64,000 nucleotides of DNA from the NCBI RefSeq assembly GCF_011440305.1, contig NZ_JAAOIW010000011.1:62001-126000 (forward strand), written 5' to 3'. This DNA comes from Paenibacillus agricola. Lineage in GTDB: Bacteria; Bacillota; Bacilli; Paenibacillales; NBRC-103111. The position numbers and the translations under genes are program-made. The notes under the pieces are model-generated. The model saw nothing but the letters and a program-made list of their open reading frames with translations. It was not told the DNA's origin and did no database searches. Within the stretch, counting starts at the first letter, position 1. Each line of letters starts with the position of its first letter. This document shows positions 43,102 to 51,541 of this stretch, piece after piece.

Positions 43102-44763
43102 TTATAGGGTTAAGATCATGGGAAGAATCATTGTTGAACGTTCTGTGCGTTCGTAGAAGAATGAAGTGAGCTCAGCCAGTAACCGCTTTTCCCACTGTTC
43201 AAAAGTTCTCTCTTTGTTTGTAGATAGCTCTTTCAAGACTCGCAGAGCTAGGTCCTCTGCCTCTTTAATCAAATCACCGGAATGCCTTACATAAACAAAG
43301 CCGCGGCTGACGATATAGGGACCGGATAAGAGCCGGTGGCTAGATGTATCCACGGTGGCGACAAGCAGGAGGAATCCACTTTCGGATAGTTGTCTTCGTT
43401 CACTCATGAGTTCTCTTTCCATCTTGCTTGCCACTTGCCCTCTCACAACCCTATTTCCTGCTGGAAGATTGGCACCCAATGTAGCCCCCGTTCCGGATAT
43501 GTGCAGGACTTGTCCAATATCCAGCACAAAAATATGGTCAGGATTTATCCCGACTTGCGAAGCCAACTTTGCGTGCTGGACCAGCATCCGGTACTCCCCA
43601 TGAATGGGAATGAAATATTGGGGCTTCATTAAATTTAGCATCAATTTTAAATCTTCTTGGCAGCCATGCCCGGAGGTATGAATATCCAGAATGGATCCAT
43701 GTATGACATCAGCACCAGCTCGATACAGGGAATCAATGCTTCTATTAATGTTAATCGTGTTGCCAGGGATAGGAGAGGAAGAGAAAATAACGGTATCTCC
43801 AGGTTCAATCACGACACTTCGATGGGATCCGTTAGCAATGCGTGTTAATGCTGCTCCAGGTTCGCCTTGGCTTCCCGTACAAATAATGGCTACCTTATCC
43901 GAAGTAAACTTATGGCAGTCCCTGGCAGGGATCATCATGCCTTCAGGAACACGGATATAGCCAAGGTCTTGCCCGATCTGGAATATCTTTTCCATACTGC
44001 GTCCGATGACAACTATTTTTCTGCCACATAATTCGGCAGCTTCTACAACTTGCTGCAGACGGTGTACATTGGAAGCAAAAGTTGCAAATAATATCCTACC
44101 TTGGGAACGAAAGAAAACATCATTAATCGCATCACCTACTGTTTTCTCGGAAGGGGTAAACCCTTCTTTTTCGCTGTTTGTGCTATCTGAAAGTAAGGCC
44201 AGTACCCCGCGGCGGCCAATATCCGCCATTTTGTTCAAATCGGCTGGTTGATCAGCGGGAGTGAAATCAAATTTGAAATCGCCTGTCTGGACAACAACGC
44301 CTACCGGTGTCTGGATAACTATAGCCATGGAATCAGGAATACTGTGGTTCGTTCTAAAGAAGGAAACGGACATATGGTTAAAATCAATTTGCGAATCACT
44401 ATTGACCACATGCAAGTCAACGGCATGAAGCAAACCATGCTCCTCCAGTTTATATTGAACCAAGCCCATCGTGAGCGCGGCTCCATATACGGGAACTTTA
44501 AGCTCTTTGAGGATATAAGGAAGCCCACCAATATGGTCCTCATGCCCGTGGGTTAAAAAAATACCTTTCACTTGATGCTGATGTTCCTTGAGATAGGTGA
44601 TATCAGGGATAACTAAGTCGATCCCAAGCATATCTCCATCTGGAAACTTAAGCCCAGCATCAATAATAATGATTTCTTCGTCATATTGTACCCCATACAT
44701 ATTTTTCCCGATTTCACCAACTCCGCCTAATGCGAAAATGGATACGTTTTTTGTGGACATCAT
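43102..44763 (-). CDS. Ribonuclease J
   Basis: 553 residues of the metallo-beta-lactamase/beta-CASP RNase J family: LGGVGEIGKNMYG at the start, HGHEDHIGG (zinc motif), FRTNHSIPDS, QTGDFKFDFTP, SDSTNSEKEGFTPSE, the beta-CASP region and the HTSGHGCQEDLKLML and PIHGEYRML motifs. RNase J does 5'-to-3' exonuclease and endonuclease decay of RNA. The pattern fits rnjA or rnjB; which copy this is cannot be told from the sequence. GGAGC lies 7 nt before ATG 44763. Confidence 0.93.
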   Translation of the reverse strand: MMSTKNVSIFALGGVGEIGKNMYGVQYDEEIIIIDAGLKFPDGDMLGIDLVIPDITYLKEHQHQVKGIFLTHGHEDHIGGLPYILKELKVPVYGAALTMGLVQYKLEEHGLLHAVDLHVVNSDSQIDFNHMSVSFFRTNHSIPDSMAIVIQTPVGVVVQTGDFKFDFTPADQPADLNKMADIGRRGVLALLSDSTNSEKEGFTPSEKTVGDAINDVFFRSQGRILFATFASNVHRLQQVVEAAELCGRKIVVIGRSMEKIFQIGQDLGYIRVPEGMMIPARDCHKFTSDKVAIICTGSQGEPGAALTRIANGSHRSVVIEPGDTVIFSSSPIPGNTININRSIDSLYRAGADVIHGSILDIHTSGHGCQEDLKLMLNLMKPQYFIPIHGEYRMLVQHAKLASQVGINPDHIFVLDIGQVLHISGTGATLGANLPAGNRVVRGQVASKMERELMSERRQLSESGFLLLVATVDTSSHRLLSGPYIVSRGFVYVRHSGDLIKEAEDLALRVLKELSTNKERTFEQWEKRLLAELTSFFYERTERSTMILPMILTL

Positions 44764-44803
44764 TGGTCAGCTCCATCCTTGTTGATCGTGCTTATTCTAA
44801 AGT

Positions 44804-44989
44804 TTAGATCCGTTCTCCACGCTTCAATCTTTCTATAAAAATAGACAAGTCTTCTTTCTTTACTCTCCAGTGGCGGCCAATTTTAAAGCCGGGAATCGTT
44901 CCTTCGTTAACTAATTTATAGGTGGTAACTTCACTGAGTTGTAAATACTTGGCTACCTGCGTTATGGTCATAATGTCGGGTTCATTCAA
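44804..44989 (-). CDS. Excisionase-family HTH DNA-binding protein
   Basis: 61 residues with the MerR/Xis-type winged helix: MTITQVAKYLQLSEVTTYKL, GTIPGFKIGRHWRVKKEDL. Such small proteins act as regulators or excision factors. The start is TTG 44989 behind AAGGAG. It lies 40 nt upstream of the RNase J start on the same strand and may be co-transcribed. Confidence 0.82.
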   Translation of the reverse strand: MNEPDIMTITQVAKYLQLSEVTTYKLVNEGTIPGFKIGRHWRVKKEDLSIFIERLKRGERI

Positions 44990-45517
44990 CGAATATCCAC
45001 TCCTTTTTTAATGGCAATTTAACAAAAGCATCCACTCTGCTAACATATTTAATTATACGTGATTATACTCCATTATAAATGATTATATCAAACAAGGAAA
45101 TCGTCATTATCAAAAACAGCGAGAAATAGAGAAAAAACAAGCTTTCTTTAATATGGTTTAAATGTATTCGCTTACATAGCGAATGCACCAAATAGCAAGC
45201 CCTAATAAACCGTGTATAATCATAGTTGTTGGAAATCGGACAGTGACTTTTCTGAGAGTGGAAAGTCAACAAAAAATAAAAAATGAGATGGAGGATAGCT
45301 TACCCATAACCCGCGGGTTTTATTGAATGAGGGCGGATGTTTGACGCAGGATGAAAGGAGTTAGGAAATTACAGTCAAACAGGTTGGTCTGATAATCAGG
45401 ATCCTCTCTGTTTTTTAGTTTCCTTCTTTATCTATGATTAGATCTCTGTTTGCTGCACGATTAAGAATAAGACTTCCCAGGAAGGGAACGTTAACTTAAA
45501 AAAAGGAGAACAAGTAA
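44990..45517. other. Divergent intergenic region before the SulP gene
   Basis: No gene supported. It holds AT-rich promoter sequence for the HTH gene (about 45000-45120), a leader for the SulP gene and a hairpin at 45377-45416 (AAACAG/CTGTTT outer stem, CTGAT/ATCAG inner) followed by T6, about 100 nt before that gene, possibly an attenuator. Confidence 0.45.
45377..45416 (+). terminator. Terminator-like hairpin in the SulP leader
   Basis: AAACAG...CTGTTT enclosing CTGAT A ATCAG, followed by TTTTTTAG. Confidence 0.5.
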
Positions 45518-46969
45518 TTGAATATACACCAATTAAAAAACGCTTGGTTTTCAAACGTTCGGATGGATATCTTAGCGGGTATGACGGTAGCCTTCGCTCT
45601 AATCCCGGAAGCAATTGCATTCTCGATTATTGCAGGTGTGGATCCCATGGTTGGGTTGTATGCATCCTTTTGTATCGCGGTTATTATCTCCATTGTGGGT
45701 GGACGTCCCGGTATGATTTCAGCAGCTACAGGCGCCATGGCACTCTTAATGGTTACCTTGGTAGCGAACCATGGACTGCAGTATTTATTGGCTGCAACCG
45801 TTCTAACAGGCATCATACAGATTTTTATGGGTATTTTAAAGCTCGGCAAATATATAACCTTTATACCGCATTCCGTGATGATTGGATTTGTAAATGCCTT
45901 AGCTATATTAATCTTTCTGGCGCAGCTGCCCCAGTTTGTCGGGCAATCCTGGATGATGTATGTGATGGTAGCAGCAACACTAGCCATCATTTACTTGCTT
46001 CCAAGAATTACGAAAGCCGTGCCGTCAGCTCTAATTGCCATTATTGTCATTTCTGCGATTGTCATTTTTTCTGGCATCCAATTAAAGACGGTTGGCGATA
46101 TGGGACAGATCACACAAAGCCTCCCCTTCTTCCACCTGCCAGGTATTGAATACTCCTGGGCAACGCTGTGGATTATTCTGCCGACTTCCCTAACACTGGC
46201 TGTTGTGGGGATATTGGAATCCATGCTAACCGCAACCATAGTCGATGAAATGACCGAAACCAAAAGCGATAAAAACAAAGAAATTAGAGGTCAAGGTATC
46301 GCTAATACCATTACAGGTTTCTTTGGGGGCATGGCAGGCTGCGCGATGATCGGGCAATCTGTAATCAATGTGAAATCAGGAGGCAGAGGCCGTTTATCGG
46401 CCATGGTTGCTGGCGTATTTCTTCTATTTCTCATTATTATCTTGGGGGACATTGTGAAGCAAATCCCTATGGCTGCTTTGGTCGGAGTGATGATCATGGT
46501 ATCGATTGGAACCTTTGATTGGAATTCAGTTAGAGAACTCAGGAAAATTCCAGTATCGGACAGTATGGTTATGATGACTACCGTTGGTATCGTTGTCTAC
46601 ACGCATGATTTAGCCAAAGGGGTACTGGCTGGTGTCGTATTAAGTGCTATCATTTTTGGTTGGAAAATGTCTCGTATCCATGCGCTGACGACGATTCAAA
46701 ATAAAGTGAAGGTGTACCAGATATCCGGACAGATGTTTTTTGGAACGACGAGCCATTTTATTGAGTTGTTTGAGTATATGAATGACCCTGAGCATATCCA
46801 CATAGACTTTAGCAAGTCTCATGTATGGGATCATTCTGCGGTGACGGCGATTGCTAAGGTGCTGCAAAAATATAAGCAATTAAATAAAAAGGTCACGATC
46901 ATTGGATTAAATCAGGAAAGCCAGAAAATTATTGACCAAATTGGATTAGCTACTTCTTCTTCTCACTAA
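45518..46969 (+). CDS. SulP-family anion transporter with STAS domain
   Basis: 483 residues. About 10-12 membrane segments begin DILAGMTVAFALIPEAIAFS and contain GLYASFCIAVIISIVGGRPG, the SulP signature area, with the NTITGFFGGMAGCAMIGQS motif. The C-terminal 90 residues form a short STAS domain (FFGTTSHFIELF, HIDFSKSHVWDHSAV). Family members carry sulfate, bicarbonate or molybdate, some coupled to Na+; the substrate cannot be read here, but BicA-like bicarbonate uptake is one option beside the Na+ systems. TTG start behind AAAGGAG. Confidence 0.9.
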   Translation: MNIHQLKNAWFSNVRMDILAGMTVAFALIPEAIAFSIIAGVDPMVGLYASFCIAVIISIVGGRPGMISAATGAMALLMVTLVANHGLQYLLAATVLTGIIQIFMGILKLGKYITFIPHSVMIGFVNALAILIFLAQLPQFVGQSWMMYVMVAATLAIIYLLPRITKAVPSALIAIIVISAIVIFSGIQLKTVGDMGQITQSLPFFHLPGIEYSWATLWIILPTSLTLAVVGILESMLTATIVDEMTETKSDKNKEIRGQGIANTITGFFGGMAGCAMIGQSVINVKSGGRGRLSAMVAGVFLLFLIIILGDIVKQIPMAALVGVMIMVSIGTFDWNSVRELRKIPVSDSMVMMTTVGIVVYTHDLAKGVLAGVVLSAIIFGWKMSRIHALTTIQNKVKVYQISGQMFFGTTSHFIELFEYMNDPEHIHIDFSKSHVWDHSAVTAIAKVLQKYKQLNKKVTIIGLNQESQKIIDQIGLATSSSH

Positions 46970-46991
46970 GACTAACGAAAAGTTATATGAT

Positions 46992-47072
46992 GTTTGGCTG
47001 AAGTCCAACGAAAGATGCGGTAATTTGCTGGTAAACTTATGGATGGCATCAATCGGAATAGCTCAGCCAAAC
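46992..47072 (+). promoter_or_regulatory. Long-range inverted repeat before the TIM-barrel gene
   Basis: GTTTGGCTGA (46992-47001) and TCAGCCAAAC (47063-47072) are a perfect 10-bp inverted repeat enclosing 61 nt, ending 7 nt before the GGGAGG site. It could close a structured leader RNA. It matches no riboswitch class I know. Confidence 0.35.
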
Positions 47073-47090
47073 CATGCTGGGAGGTTCATG

Positions 47091-47972
47091 ATGGATAATA
47101 GAAAAAGGAACTTTATATTAATGGTGATGACCGTACTTGTTCTATTGTCTAGCATTTTTCTCGCTAAGGACCCACTAGAGGCAAAAGTTAAAGCAACATG
47201 GTTATGGGATTCTGCAAGAATAAAGGATGAACGAGATCGGATACTGTCATTTGCCGGCGAGAACGAAGTTAATTTAATCTATTTGCACATCGATCAGAAA
47301 CAGGACTTCAACGATTATCGAGTGTTTATTAAGGAAGCAAGTTTGTCTGGTATTCATGTGCATGCATTAGGTGGTGACCCCTCGTGGGCAACAGAAGTGA
47401 ATCAAACTCACATAGCTGAACTAGTTAACTGGATTGAGCAGTATAATCGCAATGTATCCAAAGGGGAAAGATTCAAGGGGATCCATTTGGACATCGAGCC
47501 CTATAACCAAGACGCTTGGGAAACCAACCAAAGGCAAACGATTATCGATGGCTGGATGGCCAGTATGGAATACTTCCAAACACTAACAAAAGATTTAAAA
47601 CAAATAGAAACGGGTGCGGATTTACCCTATTGGCTGGATGAAATTCCCATATCACAGCAACAGGATGCACCTTCTATGAGCAGATGGATGATTGAAAGGC
47701 TAGACCATGTTACGCTAATGGCCTATCGTGACGAAGGTATAGTGAAATTAGTACAGGAAGAAATTGAAATCGCCAACGAATTAAACAAAAAGGTAATTAT
47801 AGGAATTGAAACCAATCCCATGAAGGAAAAGTACACCACATTTTACGGGAGAAGTATCCCTTACAAACAGGCGCAGTTGGAAGTAATCGAAAGTTCATTA
47901 AAGGATCAGACTTCTTATTACGGTATTGCTATTCATGATTACGAAGGTTGGACTCAGTTAACTCTCAGATAA
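47091..47972 (+). CDS. Exported TIM-barrel glycosidase-like protein
   Basis: 293 residues. A signal or anchor sequence (FILMVMTVLVLLSSIFLA) precedes a domain with VNLIYLHIDQKQDF, FKGIHLDIEPYNQDAW, DHVTLMAYRDEG and VIIGIETNP. The DIEPY and MAYR motifs resemble glycosyl-hydrolase-like barrels of the GH18/GH13-related clan. The frame opens earlier, but GGGAGG is 6 nt before ATG 47091. Substrate unknown. Confidence 0.65.
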   Translation: MDNRKRNFILMVMTVLVLLSSIFLAKDPLEAKVKATWLWDSARIKDERDRILSFAGENEVNLIYLHIDQKQDFNDYRVFIKEASLSGIHVHALGGDPSWATEVNQTHIAELVNWIEQYNRNVSKGERFKGIHLDIEPYNQDAWETNQRQTIIDGWMASMEYFQTLTKDLKQIETGADLPYWLDEIPISQQQDAPSMSRWMIERLDHVTLMAYRDEGIVKLVQEEIEIANELNKKVIIGIETNPMKEKYTTFYGRSIPYKQAQLEVIESSLKDQTSYYGIAIHDYEGWTQLTLR

Positions 47973-48077
47973 AGTGGTACTTTTACGTATCCGAAGACGA
48001 ATAAGCGGACACCATTTTTGAGATATGAGCTTATGATCTAATTAACACATGGTTGGAAATTAAAAGGGGGACATCGT

Positions 48078-48497
48078 ATGTATCAAAACATTCTCTTGGC
48101 TGCAGACGGATCAGCACATTCATTCAGAGCAGCCGAACAAGCGATTCATCTGGCCAAAGGCAATCCAGAGGCTAAAGTTGTTATATTATATGTCGTGGAT
48201 AGTGAAACTTCTAAGTCGGATGTGCTTCGAAATTTAGATACAAAAGTCATTGATGAACGTCGCCTAGAAAAAATGGGGACTATCGAAAAGGTAGCACGAG
48301 AATCGGGAATAAACTATGAAATTAAGATCATCCATGGCGATCCTGGACCCTCTATTGTTGCTTATGCAAATGACAACAAATTTGATGTCATCTTAATTGG
48401 AAGTCGTGGGCTTAATGCTTTACAGGAATTTGTACTTGGCAGTGTCAGTCATAAAGTAGCAAAAAGAGCGAACTGTCCTGTGATGATTGTCAAATAA
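48078..48497 (+). CDS. Universal stress protein, UspA family
   Basis: 139 residues with the UspA fold: NILLAADGSAHSFRAAEQAI at the start and the ATP-binding type C-terminus IGSRGLNALQEFVLGSVSHK (G-2x-G-9x-G-S), ending CPVMIVK. AAAGGGGG precedes the ATG. Stress-induced and nucleotide-binding in the family. Terminator follows. Confidence 0.93.
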   Translation: MYQNILLAADGSAHSFRAAEQAIHLAKGNPEAKVVILYVVDSETSKSDVLRNLDTKVIDERRLEKMGTIEKVARESGINYEIKIIHGDPGPSIVAYANDNKFDVILIGSRGLNALQEFVLGSVSHKVAKRANCPVMIVK

Positions 48498-48505
48498 AGA
48501 AGTAA

Positions 48506-48550
48506 AAGAAAACCGACCCTAAAAAGCTAAAAGGGTCGGCTTTCTTTATT
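48506..48550 (+). terminator. Terminator after the UspA gene
   Basis: CCGACCCT and AGGGTCGG form the stem; TTTCTTTATT follows. Confidence 0.85.
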
Positions 48551-48621
48551 AGAATAAAAATATTGGAGCGCGTAGCAGTCAGCCGCAAAGCACAACGCTT
48601 CATAGCAACGCTCTTTTGTCC

Positions 48622-48993
48622 CTACTCAATCTCTCTTTTTTTCAAATCCCCTTTCCAGTCATCCTGGACGCTTCGCTCCCACAGCGGTACGCCCGAGCGG
48701 TACGCCGCCCTTCCATTCAAATGACCAGCCACCGGTGCTGTTATAAATACAAACACAATACCCAACAGCAGTTTGGCGCTTACATGCTCCAAAAAAAAGC
48801 CGAAATAAAGAAAAGTGCCAAATAAGATAAAAAGCACGCCTAATGTCGCGCTTTTAGTCGCTGCATGTGAGCGTAAATAAACATCCGGAAGCCTGACCAG
48901 GCCGAATGCACTTAGTGCACATATCAATGAACCTGCTAATACTAGTAATCCTATTAGAATCTCACCTATCTGAATCATCATCTCCACTTTCAA
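48622..48993 (-). CDS. mrpG: Mrp antiporter subunit G
   Basis: About 123 residues with three membrane helices and the MnhG/PhaG signature RLPDVYLRSHAATKSATLG. The last subunit of the Mrp Na+(K+)/H+ complex. TTG 48993 fits the AAAGGGGGG site at 6 nt; a TTG two codons earlier and ATGs at 48981/48978 are alternatives. It overlaps mrpF by about 30 nt. Confidence 0.9.
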   Translation of the reverse strand: MKVEMMIQIGEILIGLLVLAGSLICALSAFGLVRLPDVYLRSHAATKSATLGVLFILFGTFLYFGFFLEHVSAKLLLGIVFVFITAPVAGHLNGRAAYRSGVPLWERSVQDDWKGDLKKREIE

Positions 48994-49252
48994 TGACAAC
49001 CCCCCTTTCTATATATCTCGCAAAGGCGGTAGTTCCTATGAAGGTCAATATGCCTATCACTAATATGATGTCAAAGTACGCAAAGGTTTTTAGCAATATG
49101 CTAATGATTGCGATCATGGACAGCAGCAAAACACCTATCGTATCGAGTGCGGCGATGCGGTCCGGGATTGAGGGTCCTTTCAGTAAACGGTACATACAAC
49201 CAATGATGGCAAGTGATAAAATACCCAAAGATAATAACAGTAAGCTGGACAT
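48962..49252 (-). CDS. mrpF: Mrp antiporter subunit F
   Basis: 96 residues, three membrane helices, with MnhF features (RLLKGPSIPDRIAALDTIG and FIGTTAFARYIERGVV). ATG 49252 overlaps the mrpE stop as TGATG; a TTG just before has a better distance to GGAGGTG. Confidence 0.9.
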   Translation of the reverse strand: MSSLLLLSLGILSLAIIGCMYRLLKGPSIPDRIAALDTIGVLLLSMIAIISILLKTFAYFDIILVIGILTFIGTTAFARYIERGVVIESGDDDSDR

Positions 49253-49731
49253 CAAGACCGCGTCACCTCCATAATTGCTTTTTCAAATGTGCCTTTGATT
49301 TGCTTAGACAGCTCATCGGCATCATTGATATCCATGGCATGAATATACATGGTTTGGCCGTCCGGTGACACATCGAGTGTTAATGTACCCGGGGTCAGGC
49401 AAATAAGGCAAGATAGCACGGTAATTTCCCAATCCGATTTGAGCTCCGTCTTTAGCGCGAATATACCGGGCCGAATGGCAAGGCGTGGGCGGACAATTTG
49501 AAACATCACCACGTAACTGGAGATAAACAGTTCTTTGACGAACAGGACCAGCAGCTTAACAACCGCCCACAAGCGTTTCATATAAAAGTCATGTGGCCAG
49601 AAACGACTAAGCAATCCGATGCAAATGATCCCCAGCAGATACCCCATGGCAAACCGCGGAGCCGCCCAGTCATTGTATAAAAACATCCAAACGAATGCAA
49701 TAATCAGGTTCAATAGTATTTGTAAGGCCAT
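49252..49731 (-). CDS. mrpE: Mrp antiporter subunit E
   Basis: 159 residues with N-terminal helices (LLNLIIAFVWMFLYNDW) and the MnhE region SCLICLTPGTLTLDVSPDGQ. The downstream mrpF ATG overlaps its stop. Needed for assembly of the Mrp complex in Bacillus. Confidence 0.92.
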   Translation of the reverse strand: MALQILLNLIIAFVWMFLYNDWAAPRFAMGYLLGIICIGLLSRFWPHDFYMKRLWAVVKLLVLFVKELFISSYVVMFQIVRPRLAIRPGIFALKTELKSDWEITVLSCLICLTPGTLTLDVSPDGQTMYIHAMDINDADELSKQIKGTFEKAIMEVTRS

Positions 49732-49736
49732 TTCCT

Positions 49737-51209
49737 CTACTCCTTCAGTACTGCATCAATGTATGTGCTTGGATTCATTAACGTATTTCCAGCCTCTGCT
49801 ACAAACTGATACACCCATTCTGAGCCAAGCCCCATCATAACCATAATGGCAAAAAGGGCAACTGCTGAACCCAGCATGCTTTTAGAGGGGGCGACCTGAG
49901 GGTTCGGGTTCTCTTCTCCCCAGAAAGCGTCCATGAATAACCGGATTAAGGAATAGAGCACAATAAAACTGGATCCAAGCGCGACTCCAGTAAGCCAGAA
50001 CGCATGCCCTTGCATCCCGCCCTCAATAATCAACAGCTTACCCGCAAAGCCACTGAGCGGCGGAATGCCCGCAATAGCCAGGGCGGTAACGAAGAGCAGC
50101 CAGCCGATTGCGGGATGGCGCTTTATCAGGCCCCCCATTTCCTTCAGCTTACTTGTCCCTGTTACATGCACAATAAGTCCTCCAATAATGAATAGCAAGG
50201 CTTTGGCAACCATATCATGCAGTAAATAAAAGATAGCACCATCTATTGAAGTATCGGACGCCACTGACAATCCAAAGGCAATGAACCCAACGGTTATGAT
50301 CACATTATAATTCATGATCCGTTGTATGTCCGAATATGCAATTGCCCCGAATGCGCCAAGGATCATGGTAGCGGCGGCCATCCATGCCAGCCAGCTATGG
50401 GTAATGCTGGGATCATGGTAGAAGATGAGCGTAAATGTACGAATTAGCGCATACAAACCTACCTTCGTCAGCAGCGCACCGAATAAGGCCGAAACGGCTG
50501 CGGGTGGAACGCTGTAGGATCCAGGCAGCCAAAAGAAAAGGAACAAGCCTGCTTTTAGCGAGAAAACAATCATGAACAATATCGCAATGGCGTTTAATAC
50601 CCCGTCCTGCCCCGCCTCAGCTACCCGCAGGGACAAATCTGCCATATTCAGAGTCCCTAATACACCATATAAATACGCTACAGCCGCAACGAATAACGTG
50701 GAGGATATAATGTTGATCAATATATATTTTAACGTTTCGCGCAGCTGCCTTTTCGTCCCACCAAGTACAATCAGTGCATAAGAGGAGATCAGCATCACCT
50801 CGAAGCAGACGAACAGATTGAATAAATCCCCCGTTAAGAAAGAACCATTGACACCTACCAGCAGAAATTGAAAGTATGGGTAATAATAATAACGCTCCCG
50901 CTGCTCCCCAACCGTACCGAATGAGTAGAGCAAGCAAAAGACACCTACAACCGTTGTAACAAAAACAAGCAACGCAGCGAGCATGTCAGCTACAAATACA
51001 ATACCGTACGGCGGTAGCCAGCCTCCCATATGCAGCGTTTGAATGCCTTGCGTTTTTACCTGAAACACGATCATCCCTGCCGCGGCTACTGTAGCCAGCA
51101 GGCTTAAAGAGCTAAGCCACCTTTGGACAGCTATATTATTTTTCAGAAAAATAAGAATAGCTGCTGTCAATAAAGGGATCAGAAGTGGTAATACAAGCAG
51201 ATTATTCAT
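49737..51209 (-). CDS. mrpD: Mrp antiporter subunit D (NuoN/NADH dehydrogenase-like)
   Basis: 490 residues, about 14 membrane helices. The MnhD-type region GGTKRQLRETLKYILINI, a proton-channel core (YLLHDMVAKALLFIIGG) and AGIPPLSGFAGKL are visible. One of two antiporter-like subunits of the complex. Starts 8 nt inside mrpC. Confidence 0.94.
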   Translation of the reverse strand: MNNLLVLPLLIPLLTAAILIFLKNNIAVQRWLSSLSLLATVAAAGMIVFQVKTQGIQTLHMGGWLPPYGIVFVADMLAALLVFVTTVVGVFCLLYSFGTVGEQRERYYYYPYFQFLLVGVNGSFLTGDLFNLFVCFEVMLISSYALIVLGGTKRQLRETLKYILINIISSTLFVAAVAYLYGVLGTLNMADLSLRVAEAGQDGVLNAIAILFMIVFSLKAGLFLFFWLPGSYSVPPAAVSALFGALLTKVGLYALIRTFTLIFYHDPSITHSWLAWMAAATMILGAFGAIAYSDIQRIMNYNVIITVGFIAFGLSVASDTSIDGAIFYLLHDMVAKALLFIIGGLIVHVTGTSKLKEMGGLIKRHPAIGWLLFVTALAIAGIPPLSGFAGKLLIIEGGMQGHAFWLTGVALGSSFIVLYSLIRLFMDAFWGEENPNPQVAPSKSMLGSAVALFAIMVMMGLGSEWVYQFVAEAGNTLMNPSTYIDAVLKE

Positions 51210-51540
51210 CTTCCTTCCCCCTTAATTGCTCCATATCATCGGTTCCCAGCTTTTGGTAGGCCTTGTAGGCAAGCACGAAGAAGAAGGACGTGACCCCGAA
51301 GCTGATGACTATGGATGTTAAAATAAGTGCCTGCGGCAGTGGGTCCACATAGGACTCTGCCCCTTGCCCTAGCAGTGGAGCAGCACCCGTTTTTAGACGG
51401 GACATTGTAAGCAGCAGCAAATGGACCCCATGCGTGAGGAGTGAGGTGCCTAATATAATGCGCAGCAGGCTCTTCGATAGTACCAGGTACACGCCAACAG
51501 TAAATAACACACCGATCGCGAGTGACATATATAACTCCAT
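51202..51540 (-). CDS. mrpC: Mrp antiporter subunit C
   Basis: 112 residues, three membrane helices; NuoK/MnhC-like with VYLVLSKSLLRIILG, THGVHLLLLTM and DPLPQALILTSIVISFGVT. Overlaps mrpD. Corresponds to the small core subunit of the antiporter. Confidence 0.92.
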   Translation of the reverse strand: MELYMSLAIGVLFTVGVYLVLSKSLLRIILGTSLLTHGVHLLLLTMSRLKTGAAPLLGQGAESYVDPLPQALILTSIVISFGVTSFFFVLAYKAYQKLGTDDMEQLRGKEDE

Positions 51541-51541
51541 T

